A stretch of 64,000 bases of DNA from Amborella trichopoda (taxonomy: Eukaryota > Streptophyta > Magnoliopsida > Amborellales > Amborellaceae): assembly GCF_000471905.2 (NCBI RefSeq), contig NW_006499801.1:2109967-2173966 (forward strand), given 5' to 3'. Positions 14,061 to 25,583 of this stretch are shown piece by piece. The notes below the pieces were generated by a model. It was not told the origin of the DNA. It was given only the letters and a program-made list of their open reading frames with translations, and did no database searches. The first letter of the stretch is position 1; each line of letters opens with the position of its first letter. The translations under genes and the position numbers were made by a program.

Positions 14061-15180
14061 TTTTAGTGAATTGATATAGTGACTAGAGAGCCTCTTTACA
14101 GAGGTTTCCTTGTAGAGCCTTCTGTACATGGACTAAGTTCTGTAAAGATTATCCCTACTTGCATATCAATTCTTTAGAGAATGAAATTAAAGTTACCATA
14201 TTTCAGGAAAAAAATAGAAAAGTCTCGCAACAATCTCTCCTCCCCTGACAATTTCTCAAACGTATACTGTTCAGCCAATGTTACATTACTAAACAACAAC
14301 AGTTTAGTTGGCTCACCATTGGTGACTAACCTTAACCACAACCTAATTGGTAGTGAAATGGCTCATCATTTTTTATTTTTTTTTGAATATGTGAAATGGC
14401 TCATCATTTGTGACTAACCTTGACCACAACCTAATTGGTGGTAAAAAAAACCCACTTACGAGTTGGTTTACCAAAGCACTAAACTACTCTTTATTTCTTA
14501 GTTGTGTCATTCTCCGTAATATAGCATGCAAGTTACCTAAGTAATAGTTGTTTTCAACAATCAAGATAACTCAAGCGCATAACTTAAGTGGAAGGCCCTT
14601 GCTGGTGCCAACTTTAGGTTCATCCCCAGCTTACCCATCAAAAACAGAAAAAAAATCATCAAACTAACTCAAGCTTCAGATTTTAATAGTATACTTCTTA
14701 TGCATGTTGGGTAGATAATCTCCATTGATTGAGGCATTCTACCAATTTCACTCAAAGTTTCACAAGTTGATGCGCTAATAAAAGAACAAAGAAAAAAGAA
14801 GAAGACAAATCCACTCATTTTATGAATCAATAGAAGGCTCTAATACACCAGCCCCAGCTGATAAAAGAGTAAGCACTCTGAGATTGAATCCATTAAAACA
14901 ACGGTTTTAGAAACGATAGCAGGCAGAGGTAAGCATCAAGGAAATACACTAATGCAATCCTCTTATTAACCAGTCACCACTATTCCCTAAAGACATATTC
15001 TAGATGTGCATAACCCAAAGTTTTCTGATAGAAATTATATCGTATTCAATTATTAAGTCATTAGGGAGCACATCAAGGAGGCACTTGTTGAATGGTAATT
15101 GATAAGGAAGAAATTTTGGGGTCATGAAGTTGTTGAGCTGATAAGGAATTCGAGAGACCTATTGACATAGCTAACTCCAG
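14061..15180. other. Unassigned intergenic DNA
   Basis: AT-rich, no supported gene. It contains an 88-bp-spaced direct duplication (copies at 14310-14354 and 14399-14442 sharing GACTAACCTTRACCACAACC), separated by a poly-T-rich spacer. Nothing else is recognisable. Confidence 0.6.
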
Positions 15181-15400
15181 GCCCTTTTTCGAAAAACCAC
15201 ACCTCCTGGTGTGGTGAAGCTGAACTTCGACGTGTTTTGTAATGGTCACTAGTGACCAGCTTGTATTGATGACTTTTATGGGAAGGTGATCTTAAGATCT
15301 TTCAGGTCTGATCTCGACCCTATGGGATTTAGGAGGATATGTATGCCTTACTTATGGCACAAAGCAATGATACCTAGTTGAATGTGGTTTCTTACCCCCT
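15181..15400 (+). mobile_element. LINE RNase H fragment
   Basis: Translation at about 15198-15248 gives TPPGVVKLNFDVFCNG, which resembles the start of the RNase H domain in plant L1 elements (PPPGxVKLNFDG). About 30 bases further, FYGKVILRSF resembles the following DxxGxVxxxF strand. The fragment is frame-broken and its extent is approximate. It is the second RNase H remnant in this interval, so it may be a separate LINE or a rearranged part of the one upstream. Confidence 0.5.
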
Positions 15401-16588
15401 ATTTCATAATATGCCCCAGTGACATTTTGTCCACTTATTTGTCAAACGTGTTATTATTCTGACTATCTATAAGATTTTCATGTGAATGAACAACAGTTGC
15501 CAATACTTATAAAATAAAATAGCCACTAATGAAGAAATACAGCTGCTCATTTTTAGCCTCACTTGGAGACTCATACTTGACCCCTTATTTCTCTCTCGCC
15601 CCAAGTCCGTCCATTTCCTCTTTCTACCCCATTGGTTTTACCTCTTGCCCCCCTTTGCCTAAAACTGAGTGTATTGGTGTCAGACAGTCTAAAATGCTTC
15701 CTCATATCTTTTTGAACAGTGATTTTTGTAACATGCAGATGCCTTGCTCTACCCTTGCCTCGCAAGACCTATGAGAAAATTTGTATGGAAAGAAGCAAAT
15801 AGTAAGCAGCTTTACCATTTTATTTAATACAATGCAGAAAATTTCGTCTCCATAAAAAAGGATACCAACAAATAAAGTAGAAGACAATGTATTCAACGAT
15901 AAACTAATCCAGATGAGGGATATGCTTGCAATGGAACTAGGTCGACTCTTTTTCTTTTTAAGGGTAAAATTAGAATGACTTCTATCTATTATTTGCTCGC
16001 TGCTGTCTCTTTTTATTAATCTTTCTCATAGAAATATCCCACAATAAATGCTAAAAACTATATAAGAATCAACAAAAGGAACATCAATAAGCATATGGCA
16101 GACCATGCATGTAATGTTAGTAAAAGAAAGCAAGTGGATGGACTTCTGATAGCATGTAATGAAATAATAATAATATAGAAACATCCATCTTTAGAATAGT
16201 TTAGATTTAACCCTTCTTTCAATCAGTATATCCTTGAACCGTAACTTTCCAAATCAATAAAAATCTCACAAATCTTTGCAATAACCATTATGAGCATCGA
16301 GGAACAACTTAATCCTGCATTAGAAATACACATGCAACTCCAACAGGTAGGCCCCTTCCCCACCCCTCCCCCCTCCCCACCCCAAAAAAACAAAAAAAAA
16401 AAGACGTTGACACCCAAATGTAAGAAGGTAAGAGGAATGTCGCATAGCAAAGCCACTCGTTAGTACAAAATTGCTAAATCTAAAGTAAGCCAATTACAAA
16501 CATATCAAAGGAGAAAGAAGCAAACAAACCAACTTCAAGGCCAATCCAAATTGGGAAAATGCACATTTGAATTTTAAAATAGACTCTC
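15401..16588. other. Unassigned intergenic DNA next to the MBD4-like gene
   Basis: No recognised coding sequence. AT-rich, with a C-rich run followed by poly-A near 16350-16400. The right part presumably includes the 3' UTR of the minus-strand MBD4-like gene. Confidence 0.55.
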
Positions 16589-17499
16589 TCAATCATCTTC
16601 CACTTTGCTCTTGACATTCCTGCTTTTATCATCGCCGCTCTCCCTCTTCCTCAGAAACATATCATTCATTATCTTTGGAACTGTAAAACAAAACTGAGAA
16701 ACATCAACCCCAGCTTCTTTGTACTCCGATTTTGAGTCCAAGAACTTCCCAATCTCTGAAGGGGCCCTAACTTTTTTCCCTGTTGGTGTTGTATAATGAG
16801 CATCAATCTTAGAATAACACCTTCTGAGAACCAGTTCCCTTTCAAACCCTTGGGGTGGTTTTGGGAGGTTGGGTTTATCAATAATCCAAATACGGCTCGC
16901 ATCGTACTCCAAATCAGCGGGATCATCACAAGAAACATTTGGGTTTTTGTTGCAGTACCATGGATCCTCAATAAAGCTTGCCCTTATGGTCTCAAACTCA
17001 TGCTTGGATCCAACTGACCTCCATTTCATGCACTTGTAGCATTGTACAGCATATGCACCTGGGGTGTAGTTAAACTTTTTGGGTTTTTTCTGGACCATAA
17101 CCATAAAAATAAATAGTATTCAACAAGGATTGGGTTCAATTATGCAGGAACTCAATCAAAATCGACTGAACAAATGCCTTTTTTTCCTTTATTCTTGGTG
17201 GGCTTCATTGGCTTCAAACAAATATCAAAGGTAAAAAGAAAAAAGAGAGAGAAAATACATATTAAAGGTTCAATAGTGAAGGATTAAAGCAAGAGAGTAT
17301 ATATTTTCTTGTTTTGACGATAGCTAAGATGATTATGGTTGAAGATATATTTTCTGATTTTTCATCAACACAGAGAACAACTTAAATGAAATTCCACGTT
17401 GGTTCTTGCAATTTTCATTTAATTATGGAAAATAAAGGGAAATTTTCATAAAAATTAGATGGAAAATCATACCTTCATAAGAGAGGATTCTTTCTCCAT
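16589..17499 (-). CDS. MBD4: Methyl-CpG-binding-domain protein, CW zinc finger + MBD (MBD4-like)
   Basis: Two exons on the minus strand: 17499-17473 (9 codons, MEKESSLMK) and 17089-16589, with a GT-AG intron between. The product is 175 aa, close to Arabidopsis MBD4. I chose this start because the run-on reading into the intron (MVMVQ) is preceded by a CAG acceptor, and the joined reading KKPKKFNYTPGAYAVQC matches how MBD4 proteins begin. The CW-type zinc finger spans about residues 22-70, with C26/C29, W32 and C55/C63 as the likely metal and aromatic positions. The MBD follows at about 75-145 (KPNLPKPPQGFERELVLRR, then YYTPTGKK-like HYTTPTGKKVRAPSEI). The C-terminus is short and basic/acidic. 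It is a nuclear chromatin protein by family; whether it binds methylated DNA cannot be judged from sequence. MBD2 is the alternative close relative. Confidence 0.88.
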
Positions 17500-17640
17500 G
17501 GTCATCGCTATGTGCCGGCACCAGAACTGGTCCCTTTTTTATGGATATATTGTTCACGAATACTGTGCTACCTGTTTGTACACTGCATGAATATTTACTG
17601 GGACCATATAAGGCACCCCCATTAGGTTTCATAAGAACAT
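17500..17640. promoter_or_regulatory. Upstream region of the MBD4-like gene
   Basis: Only about 140 bp separate the proposed ATG (17499, minus strand) from the MITE-like DNA starting near 17640, so the 5' UTR/promoter of this gene probably overlaps repeat-derived sequence. No TATA element could be assigned with confidence. Confidence 0.3.
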
Positions 17641-17960
17641 GCGCACCTTTAAATTTGACTGAAAGATGTAATTTCGGTATCGGAAACCTAATATTTTTTG
17701 AAAATCTGTGTTCAATTCTATATAAAATTTAAATTTTCAAAAATGATGTAAATCGAGTGGTAAATACTTAAAAATATTGAAAATAGATATTCTAGGTAAC
17801 ATTTTACAAGATGCACTACTTCAAATCTTAAATTTTTATTTTTATTTTTTTATGTCCATGCAACTGAATATCGAGATGATCAATTGGAACTCTTTTTCAC
17901 AGGATTTTTGAGGTAGACCTTACTTCTACAGTACAAAGTTATAACTGTATATAAATTTTT
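17640..17960. mobile_element. MITE-like element, family A (copy 1)
   Basis: Shares with the copy at 23134 a central block (ATATCGAGATGATCAATTGGA here, TGATGTTGAGATGATCAATT there) and the right end TTTTTGAGGTAGRCYYTA followed by a TATATAAA-type end. It is the most diverged copy and its left end is approximate. Confidence 0.55.
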
Positions 17961-18699
17961 TTCTTTTTTTTTTACCTGGTTTTGGTGCATTAGCCTACTC
18001 ACATATTTTATTGTGTGTCCTGGTATATCAAATGCCCATCTCTTAAAATGGTGCCTCTACTAAAGGCCAAAATAGATGGTGGAAAAATATAAAAATAAAA
18101 ATATTTTTATTTTAAAATATATAAATTCATTATCTTTGTCATGGTTGAGATTAACGAACCTTAAAATTTTGAATGGACACACAAAAGTAGGCGATTTGGC
18201 ATACTCACAAAATACTTATTATTTCTTTTAAGTAGGTTTCAACTTTCATTTTATGGAACATAGACACATATGTGCATAGTTCATGTTTGTGGTGACACAT
18301 TAAAACACGATACTCATATATGATGCTTGATAAGTTCAGACACTCCTTTTTGTATTTTACTGATAATGATATTATCAAAATATTTTATATCATTTAGGAT
18401 CTCACAACCTCAGGGATTGTTGTATCTGAAAGTACAGTTTTAAAGTTGGTATTGTTTAATATTTGTAACTGTGTCAAACATTACCATGAGTATCTGTGCT
18501 GTTGCACCATGATTCTAACCAGGTCAATATCATATTGGTGGATATAGAAGGCAAATGTCATAAGAAACACAACCATCTTGCCCATTTCTAAATTTTGGAG
18601 ATGCAGCCTCTTCAAGCCATAATTTTACTTCAATAAAAAAGAGTCATGTATACACCTTCTATGCATGATAATGTCTCAATATTGAATAGGTACAATCTA
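17961..18699. other. Unassigned AT-rich intergenic DNA
   Basis: No ORF with family similarity and no clear repeat structure recognised. Confidence 0.5.
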
Positions 18700-19093
18700 A
18701 TTTTTAGAGGGCAAGATCTAAGTATTAGAAAACTCAAAATTTAATTATTACTTTTTAAATCATAATCTACAAAATTTTTAGGTGGTTCCCAAAATTATAG
18801 AATGAAAAAATCCTCCCAACAAGGTGTTCAAACTGAGGGAGTAGATGTACACCATGCTATCGTGGGAGCATAATATATACGTAATGTTCATACATGGTGT
18901 TTTTCTCGGTGGAAAAAATAAACCCAACAAAGTTATATTAGTAATTGTCAAAAGGTTATGAGGGCATATACTATGCTCCAAATATTTACTTAGGAGAATT
19001 TTTTTAGTCTAAAATTTTGAGAAACACATAATAGTTACTAGATTATTTTTAATTTAAATTTTAAATATTATGATACTTAGATCTTCAAAAATT
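18700..19093. mobile_element. MITE-like element with about 50-bp TIRs
   Basis: The left end (18701-18755) and the reverse complement of the right end share AAGATCTAAGTATYAKAA and the AAAATTTAA block after it. It is non-coding and about 390 bp long. Target-site duplication not determined. Confidence 0.5.
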
Positions 19094-19320
19094 GGATGAT
19101 CTCTATTCAATCTTGAGGCATATGCTTTTTCGAGAACAAAGAGAGTTTATTTTGAAAAGGTTTTTTGACGAGACTATTATATGGGTTATAAAGATTACAT
19201 TCCAAAATTTGCTATCTAAAAAAAAGTATCCATAGAATGTGTTTTGTCTTAGGGAGGAAATTGACAGAATTTACCTTAGGGATGATGAAATCTTTAGCAA
19301 ATATTATAAGGGAAACTCCC

Positions 19321-19830
19321 ATATTTTTCCTACAGTGTATAAGTTATATACTTTCCCATCCCATACAACTATCCAATTTAGATCAAGTGAGCCACATACC
19401 GTTTGATCTAGACCTGACGCCTCAAAGTATTTTATTTTTAATTTCTTCTACAAATCATATAAATATGAAATTTGGTATGTATCATCTCAATAGGATGCAC
19501 CTCAAAAAAATTGAAAATATTTTTGAAAAATTAAAAGATCAAAATACCCCTAAAAGTTTTAGGGGTATTTTGGTCATTTTATTTTATCAAAAATATTTTT
19601 AAAATGTTATTTGCAGGTGCGAGTTTAAGAGAGGAATGGACTCCCAAAATTAGGTGTGAAAATGTTTTATGGATATAAAACTAAAAATAAAACAATGTAG
19701 AGGAGTGGCATTGTAATTAGGTCTAACTCAGTTGTTCATCCAGATTGGATGGTTGGATAGGGGGAAGTATATAATTTATATACACTGGGGAAAATATATA
19801 GTTTACATACACTAGGGGAAGTATAAAAAG
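19321..19830. mobile_element. MITE-like element, family B (copy 1)
   Basis: About 500 bp with imperfect TIRs: left CAGTGTATAAGTTATATACT, right (reverse) CAGTGTATATAAATTATATA, each followed by a CCCATC/CCTATC-CA-ATCCAAT block. The centre holds a 16-bp hairpin (CAAAATACCCCTAAAA and its complement, near 19544-19576). The copy at 55313-55718 is in the opposite orientation. Confidence 0.65.
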
Positions 19831-22683
19831 ATTTCTCACTATTATATGTTTGCTAGTATATTTGCTCCCAAAAATAAAAACTCAATCTAGGAGCATGGTT
19901 AGGATCCCAAATTTCAGAATTGCAACCTTCCCAACCTAATCGGGTAGGGGGCTTTCTCCCCCACTGAGTTACCCAAAAAAAACGATCAACGTCACTGGCA
20001 TATGTTTGATTGATTTTAGCAATCTTCATACACATAAATTATGTGTTTTGATTTTTGAGACATGTAGAAAGGTTTCTCATATGTGATTTATTTGTCTCTT
20101 TGCTTATGTATTGCTACGTAAAAACATAAATGTGAGCCACAACTTGTCACTGAGGTTTAGATGTGTAGTTAATATAAGAAAAAAATCTATTAAATGGCCA
20201 AACCACTTTACAAAACTATTGAAATTATTATTTAAGTTTCATTGCATCCAAAGATGTTTTTAAAAATGTTATAAAAATGATTAAATTGTCTTTATTCAGG
20301 ATTAAGAATCTCGATCAAATAATGATATTTTAGTATTTAACCCTACTCAAGTGGCGTGAGCCAAATGATGTTAATATTCTTGAATGCTCATGATCAGGAA
20401 AACGGTGTTGCTAACCTTGAACAACTGTAGTATCATATAATTTTACCCCCTCCATTTAATCAAAATTACCAAATGCCCTGACCTTTAAAAGGCCCCCTAT
20501 TTTCACATATTTTATATAAGGAGATATCTGAATGATATAAAACCTAAAAAGCAACCACGTTGACGTTGAGGAGGATGATTTGACTACCTTGATAATTGTA
20601 TTAACTATTTTAATTATTTAAATAATCTTTTTCCTACAGTAAAATTTATAAAAGAGGCTTCTAATACATTCCCCTATCTATGAGCTCTTATTGCAAGAAC
20701 TAAAAATCAGACTTAAGTGGCTGTTTGAGTGTACCTTGCATGTATATTATCGCTAGCATCAAATGCGATTAAGATCGAAATTGTTTTTACTCTAAAGCAG
20801 GTAAAACATGTTTAGGGCTTTTGCGTTTCATCACTCTTTAAATAAGCAGGGCTTAGGAAGTGACATAAAACATACATGATACTATAGTTTTTTTTTTTTT
20901 TCTCTTAAGGTAACTCAGTGGAGAAGACAAACCCCTACCCGTTTTTTTTTCAAATACGTTAGGAGTTAGCTTTTTGAAATTATCAAAGAGTGGTGTCAGT
21001 AGGATGAAAACGACAACGTAACAACTAGGTATGGGGGTGCTACCTCCACGACCCAACCCCTTCCCAATAGTTTTTGCACTCCCGAGTTACAAAGCATGAT
21101 TATATGTGTAGTGATACATACAAACATAACCTTCAAAAAATAAACCAGTGGGCTCTCTCTCCCTCCTTTCCTTTTTTGGACTTAACCCTCCTCCCTACAT
21201 GAGTGAGCATTTGGCACGTGCCTTCATACAATAAATAAATGGCTAGTGGCCAAAAAAAACCCTCACCTCTTGTCTTTAAAATATAAATTGCAAGAAAATT
21301 CTTATGAATACAAAGGACAAATGACCTAAAAATAAGAAAGGGAAAGAGCATCTCTTTCTTCTCTCTCCTCAAGCATTTCTCTCTCTAAAAATAGTAAATG
21401 TACCTCTTGTGCACTCTTTCTCTCACACTTTCATGCTTATCCATAGCCTCACACTTACAAGAGCAATATCTTTTGAAAAATAAAGAAAAAAAAATGAAAA
21501 ACTCTTAAAAATGCTAAAAGAATCCTAGGATTAGTAAAAGTGAAAATTACCAGCAGGCCCAAATTATTATCATATAAATACAAGGATTACCTATTTAGGA
21601 AAATAATCAAATTGGCCCATTAATTAACATTAACACAATGTCTATATTCATTGGTGGATTTAAGTGCATTGCATTTAGACATGCAGTGAGAGATAGAGGA
21701 GTAATAAGAAATCTTAAATTTGGTAAATTATTTTTAGAGTGTGAAATTTTCATAGTAAATATTATATGTTAAATATTTTTTAAAAAAGAGGAAAAGGAGT
21801 CACGGATGAAATTTAACGGGATTAAACTTTACGTTTTAAAAATATCATTTCTTAAATACGATTTTATATCTAGACTGGAAAATGATAAGAATATTAGAAT
21901 TGACACAACTTAAAAATATTACTCAATAGTAATCTTTTAAAGTACATATCTTGATACTTAAAACTATAAAATCTTCTAAAAGTTTTAAATAAATAAAGCT
22001 AGTGTCCTTTTATGTAGTCAATATAGTATAATTATCTTTTACAATATTTAAAATTTTATATTTATTCTCATTAATTATAACAAGCATACTAAAAGAAATT
22101 GCTTTATAATGACACGCTATTAACTAGTATTATAAGTATACTTATCATAGTTATATTTTTATTTAGGATAATAATAAGGGAAAATTACAAAAGCCCACAT
22201 GATGCAACTTTCTTTATATTTTTTCCCCATCCAATTTTTTTGATGGCAACTTTTACCCTAAAGGACCCTCAAGTCAAAATCATAGTTTGGAAGATGAAAA
22301 TACTTTTGTCCGTACATGAAGCCATCACATCACATATTACTGTCGGATTGGAACCCATACCAAAAATTGCCGAAACGCCTTTTCAAAAAGAGTATACCAA
22401 GTGTTGGACCGAGGCACCTAGAATTCACTGTACATGCCCCCTTCCCATAAAATTTCAAATTCAATTTATAGGATTTGCTTTGATTAAAAATAGAAAGATC
22501 CTAATTCCCCTTGTATTTCTAGGACACCTGCCCTACAGTCTCGAACTGGTCACTTCTTATTCTTGTGTCATTTGTCCATTTATTATCTGCGATCTGGTGT
22601 ATGTACAAAGTTCATAAAAACGGCTACGATGACAATAAATAGATAATTCTATAACAACTTTGAGTTTGGTTTCCTTTCAGCAG
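19831..22683. other. AT-rich gene-free stretch
   Basis: Nearly 3 kb without a supportable gene. The longest reading frame (22099-22617) has no family signature and skewed composition. Probably old repeat-derived DNA; no TIR or LTR pair was recognised here. Confidence 0.5.
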
Positions 22684-22750
22684 AAGAGGCCGGGGCGTTC
22701 GAGTTTTACATTTCGCATAAGAGGCCGGAGCGTTCGAGTTTTACATTTCG
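22684..22750. repeat. Two tandem copies of a 35-bp GC-richer unit
   Basis: AAGAGGCCGGGGCGTTCGAG and AAGAGGCCGGAGCGTTCGAG, each followed by TTTTACATTTCG. The unit stands out from AT-rich surroundings. No function is evident. Confidence 0.85.
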
Positions 22751-23133
22751 GCCGATTCTCGATTGGACATAACCAACATTTTATAATATATGAGGTAATA
22801 CTGCCCTAAAGATATAAAAATTTATCAAAAAGGCTTTTGTTTCTTAAAAAATAAAAAATAAAAAGGTCAAACAGACGTTTTCCTCACAACGTAAAAATTT
22901 ATCAGTCTATTGAATTTTATTATTTTTAATATTCAATTTTAAATATATCAAAGTCTTCCATGAATGAGCTGAATTTATTTCCCAGCCAAACCAAAAAAGC
23001 CTTCGAAAGATTGTAAATAAAGTCCTCGTCAAAGATTGTATCTAAGGGCATTTTGGTCAAATAAAAAATTATCCAATGGGCTTTATATCAGTTTGCAGGA
23101 ATCAATTTTTTCTTTGTCATTGACAAAGGTGGT
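22751..23133. other. Unassigned AT-rich spacer
   Basis: Low-complexity AT-rich DNA between the 35-bp tandem repeat and the family A MITE. No gene seen. Confidence 0.5.
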
Positions 23134-23490
23134 GCCGTTTGTATCTAAACAATCAAATTAGAACCTACCTTCAAATAGTATCAAGAAATGTGGTTTCAAC
23201 ATTAAAAATCTTTATGATAGCCTTAAAATATATTTTCATATTTATTTGTAAAGTTTAAAGTTTCAAAAATAGTGCTGATCCACATATCTATAAAAACTTG
23301 AAAATCTTGAAAATTGATGGTCCAAAAATACATTACAAAATACACTATTTTTAAAACTTGAAATCTATTTTTTCTCATGTTCATCATCTTGATGTTGAGA
23401 TGATCAATTTGAAGACATTTGGGTATCAAAACAATATCTTTTAATGAAATTTTTGAGGTAGGCTCTAATTTGATTGTTTAGAGCCTCGGC
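23134..23490. mobile_element. MITE-like element, family A (copy 2, best TIRs)
   Basis: The left TIR contains CTAAACAATCAAATTAGAAC and the right end reads, in reverse, CTAAACAATCAAATTAGAGC; about 26 of 27 bases match there, and the TIR extends to roughly 35 bp. The inside is AT-rich and non-coding. It lies 160 bp upstream of the TATA box of the RING ligase gene. Confidence 0.7.
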
Positions 23491-23649
23491 TCTATATAAA
23501 CTTTTCCCTTAACGAAAAATAGTGCTTGCTCTTTTTTAATTCTACAAAATTGGGTAGAAACTGTGATTTTCAGGTCTTAACCATGGTTAGTTTCATTGTA
23601 CAGAATTGGACCAACCATGGTTAGCAGGGTGGTTGGTTTTTCACCCAAC

Positions 23650-23657
23650 TATAAATA
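23650..23657 (+). promoter_or_regulatory. TATA box of the RF298-like gene
   Basis: TATAAATA in CCCAACTATAAATACTCAAA. A canonical donor (AAGCTG/GTAAGTACC, exon end 23789) about 110 bp downstream of the expected start suggests a non-coding first exon and a leader intron reaching to about 25.5 kb. The position relative to the ATG at 25584 is therefore inference. Confidence 0.5.
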
Positions 23658-23679
23658 CTCAAAGCGTGATCAACGATGG

Positions 23680-25583
23680 TCATAAAATTGCAGGCGTTTA
23701 GCTTCGAGTTTATTTTTTTAAAGAAATTTTTTTTCCTAATTTTTGGATTTCTTTTATTTGTTCGATCCATGAAATATAGCTCAAAGCTGGTAAGTACCAA
23801 TCCCTGATCATGGACAAAACAATTTTATTGATAAATTTCTATTCATACTTCGTTAAAGTTCTTCCTGTGTTTATTGATTTTGATCGGATTGTTCGAGTTT
23901 ATACTGAAAATGGATGTTGGATTTTTTTTGCAGTGATAATTTTATGCTGAAATCAGTTTATTTGGACCTTTTTCATGAAGATTTTTGATAATAGTTATTG
24001 GTTGTAAGTGAATATGTTTGATTATGAAAAAAGTATTCATGCTTTTGGTTTAATCGTTCACTTCCATTGTTTAATCTCTTTATTTTCTTCTTGCTTTTTT
24101 TTTTATGCTCATCACGGATTATTGTGAGTAATTATTGATGATTTTAGTGGATTCATTTGTTTCAAGTTATGTTTGGTTGATCATTAGATTAGAATTGGCT
24201 ATTGATTTCGTAAATTTCTGATATCCGATTTTGTGCTTAACGTGTGTTCTGATAAACATTATTGGTTCTCTGTTCATCTGTAATGTGTCTTGAATCTTGA
24301 TGATGAAAAAGCTTGAAGCATTGGTTAAAAAATTATTGGGAATATTCAGTAGATTGTTCTTTTCACTGGAAAATAATATGAACAGATTGGATTGGTTTCT
24401 ACTCTTTGTTGTAATGCTGATTTCTGAGTTTCTCAGCTCCCTTTGGTATATTTTTATTTATTTTTACCATAATGTAGGTATTGGGTCCAATATTTATGTG
24501 GGAACCAGGGTTCACTTGGGTTATTTTTCATTGGCGATGCTATTCTCTCTCTCTTTCCCTGTGCATGCATCTGTTTGCTACTATTATCCTCATTTGTATT
24601 GCTTTTTCTGTTGGTTTTATTGCTTTGGTGTCAATGAATACATTCCATCGGTTAATCAGCTGGAAATTGGGTCTGGATTTCATTCATTGTTTTCGTGCTG
24701 AGATCTATCAAATTTTTTTTTTTTTGAGGGACTACTTTGTGCTATGTTCTTGATTGTTGAAGAAGTGGCAGTAATCGAGTTGCATTTATTCTCTACAAAT
24801 TATTTATAGTTAACTCATAATGTATTTGGAATTATGGATCCTTGGGTTCAATTTTGGACACTTGGATTGATTTCTATTCTGACTTTTTGCTAATTCACAT
24901 CTATCTGGTTTTATTTTTTTATTTTTTTTCCCCTTCCATAGTTTCGGAATAAGCTGATAGCTGATGATTTTATCTGTTATATTGACTCTAAATTGGGAAT
25001 GCTATGGATTTCCAGTCTTACTGTATGTTGATTTCTCCCTTTGTTTTTTTTTATTTGAAAATTGACTATACTCTACTTATTTGAAACTGACCCCAGAAAT
25101 TACACTGAGAAGCATGTTGCTCTATATTTTTATCTCTTGCCATTCTTGGCCCACTATTCTTTAAAGCATGGCACCATGATTACACTGATTGTATTGATAA
25201 CAGAACTCCTGGATCAAGTTATCCTTCTCACATGTGATTAACTTGTGATTGTGGGTTCATCATGTGGTATTTATATCAAAGATAATAATAACCAAGGAAC
25301 CAGATTTGTTACCCATAGAAGAACATATTGACTTGATTTCTGTTCTCTGCTTGAAATGGATTTCTTGATTGGATTGCTTAGTTTCAGATATTGATTGATT
25401 CAATGACCTTGCGTAACCTATTAATAACTGGGAAAACACTCTTGTAATTTGCATTGTAATTGCGATATTCTGTTTTTGATCACTTTCAATTTGTTCATGA
25501 AGGGGTGGTGAGGACTGTTGAGGACACCCAGTCCTAAACTTGGAAGTATACAGTAATATTTGGGAAGTCTACCAAACTTGAAA
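23680..25583 (+). other. Probable 5' leader with long intron of the RF298-like gene
   Basis: The stretch between the TATA box and the coding start is T-rich like a plant leader intron and holds no convincing gene. The donor at 23790 fits the consensus. Candidate acceptors are AAG at about 25502 or CAG at about 25553, and the sequence alone does not decide between them. Confidence 0.4.

Noticed and set aside
19237-19602. 121-residue open frame
   Set aside because: Lies across the family B MITE and its hairpin, so it is not a gene.
22099-22617. 172-residue open frame on the plus strand
   Set aside because: No recognised motif, AT-driven composition, gene-free surroundings; most likely chance.
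24297-24701. 134-residue frame upstream of the RF298-like gene
   Set aside because: T-rich, hydrophobic-looking translation typical of a leader intron; no family match.
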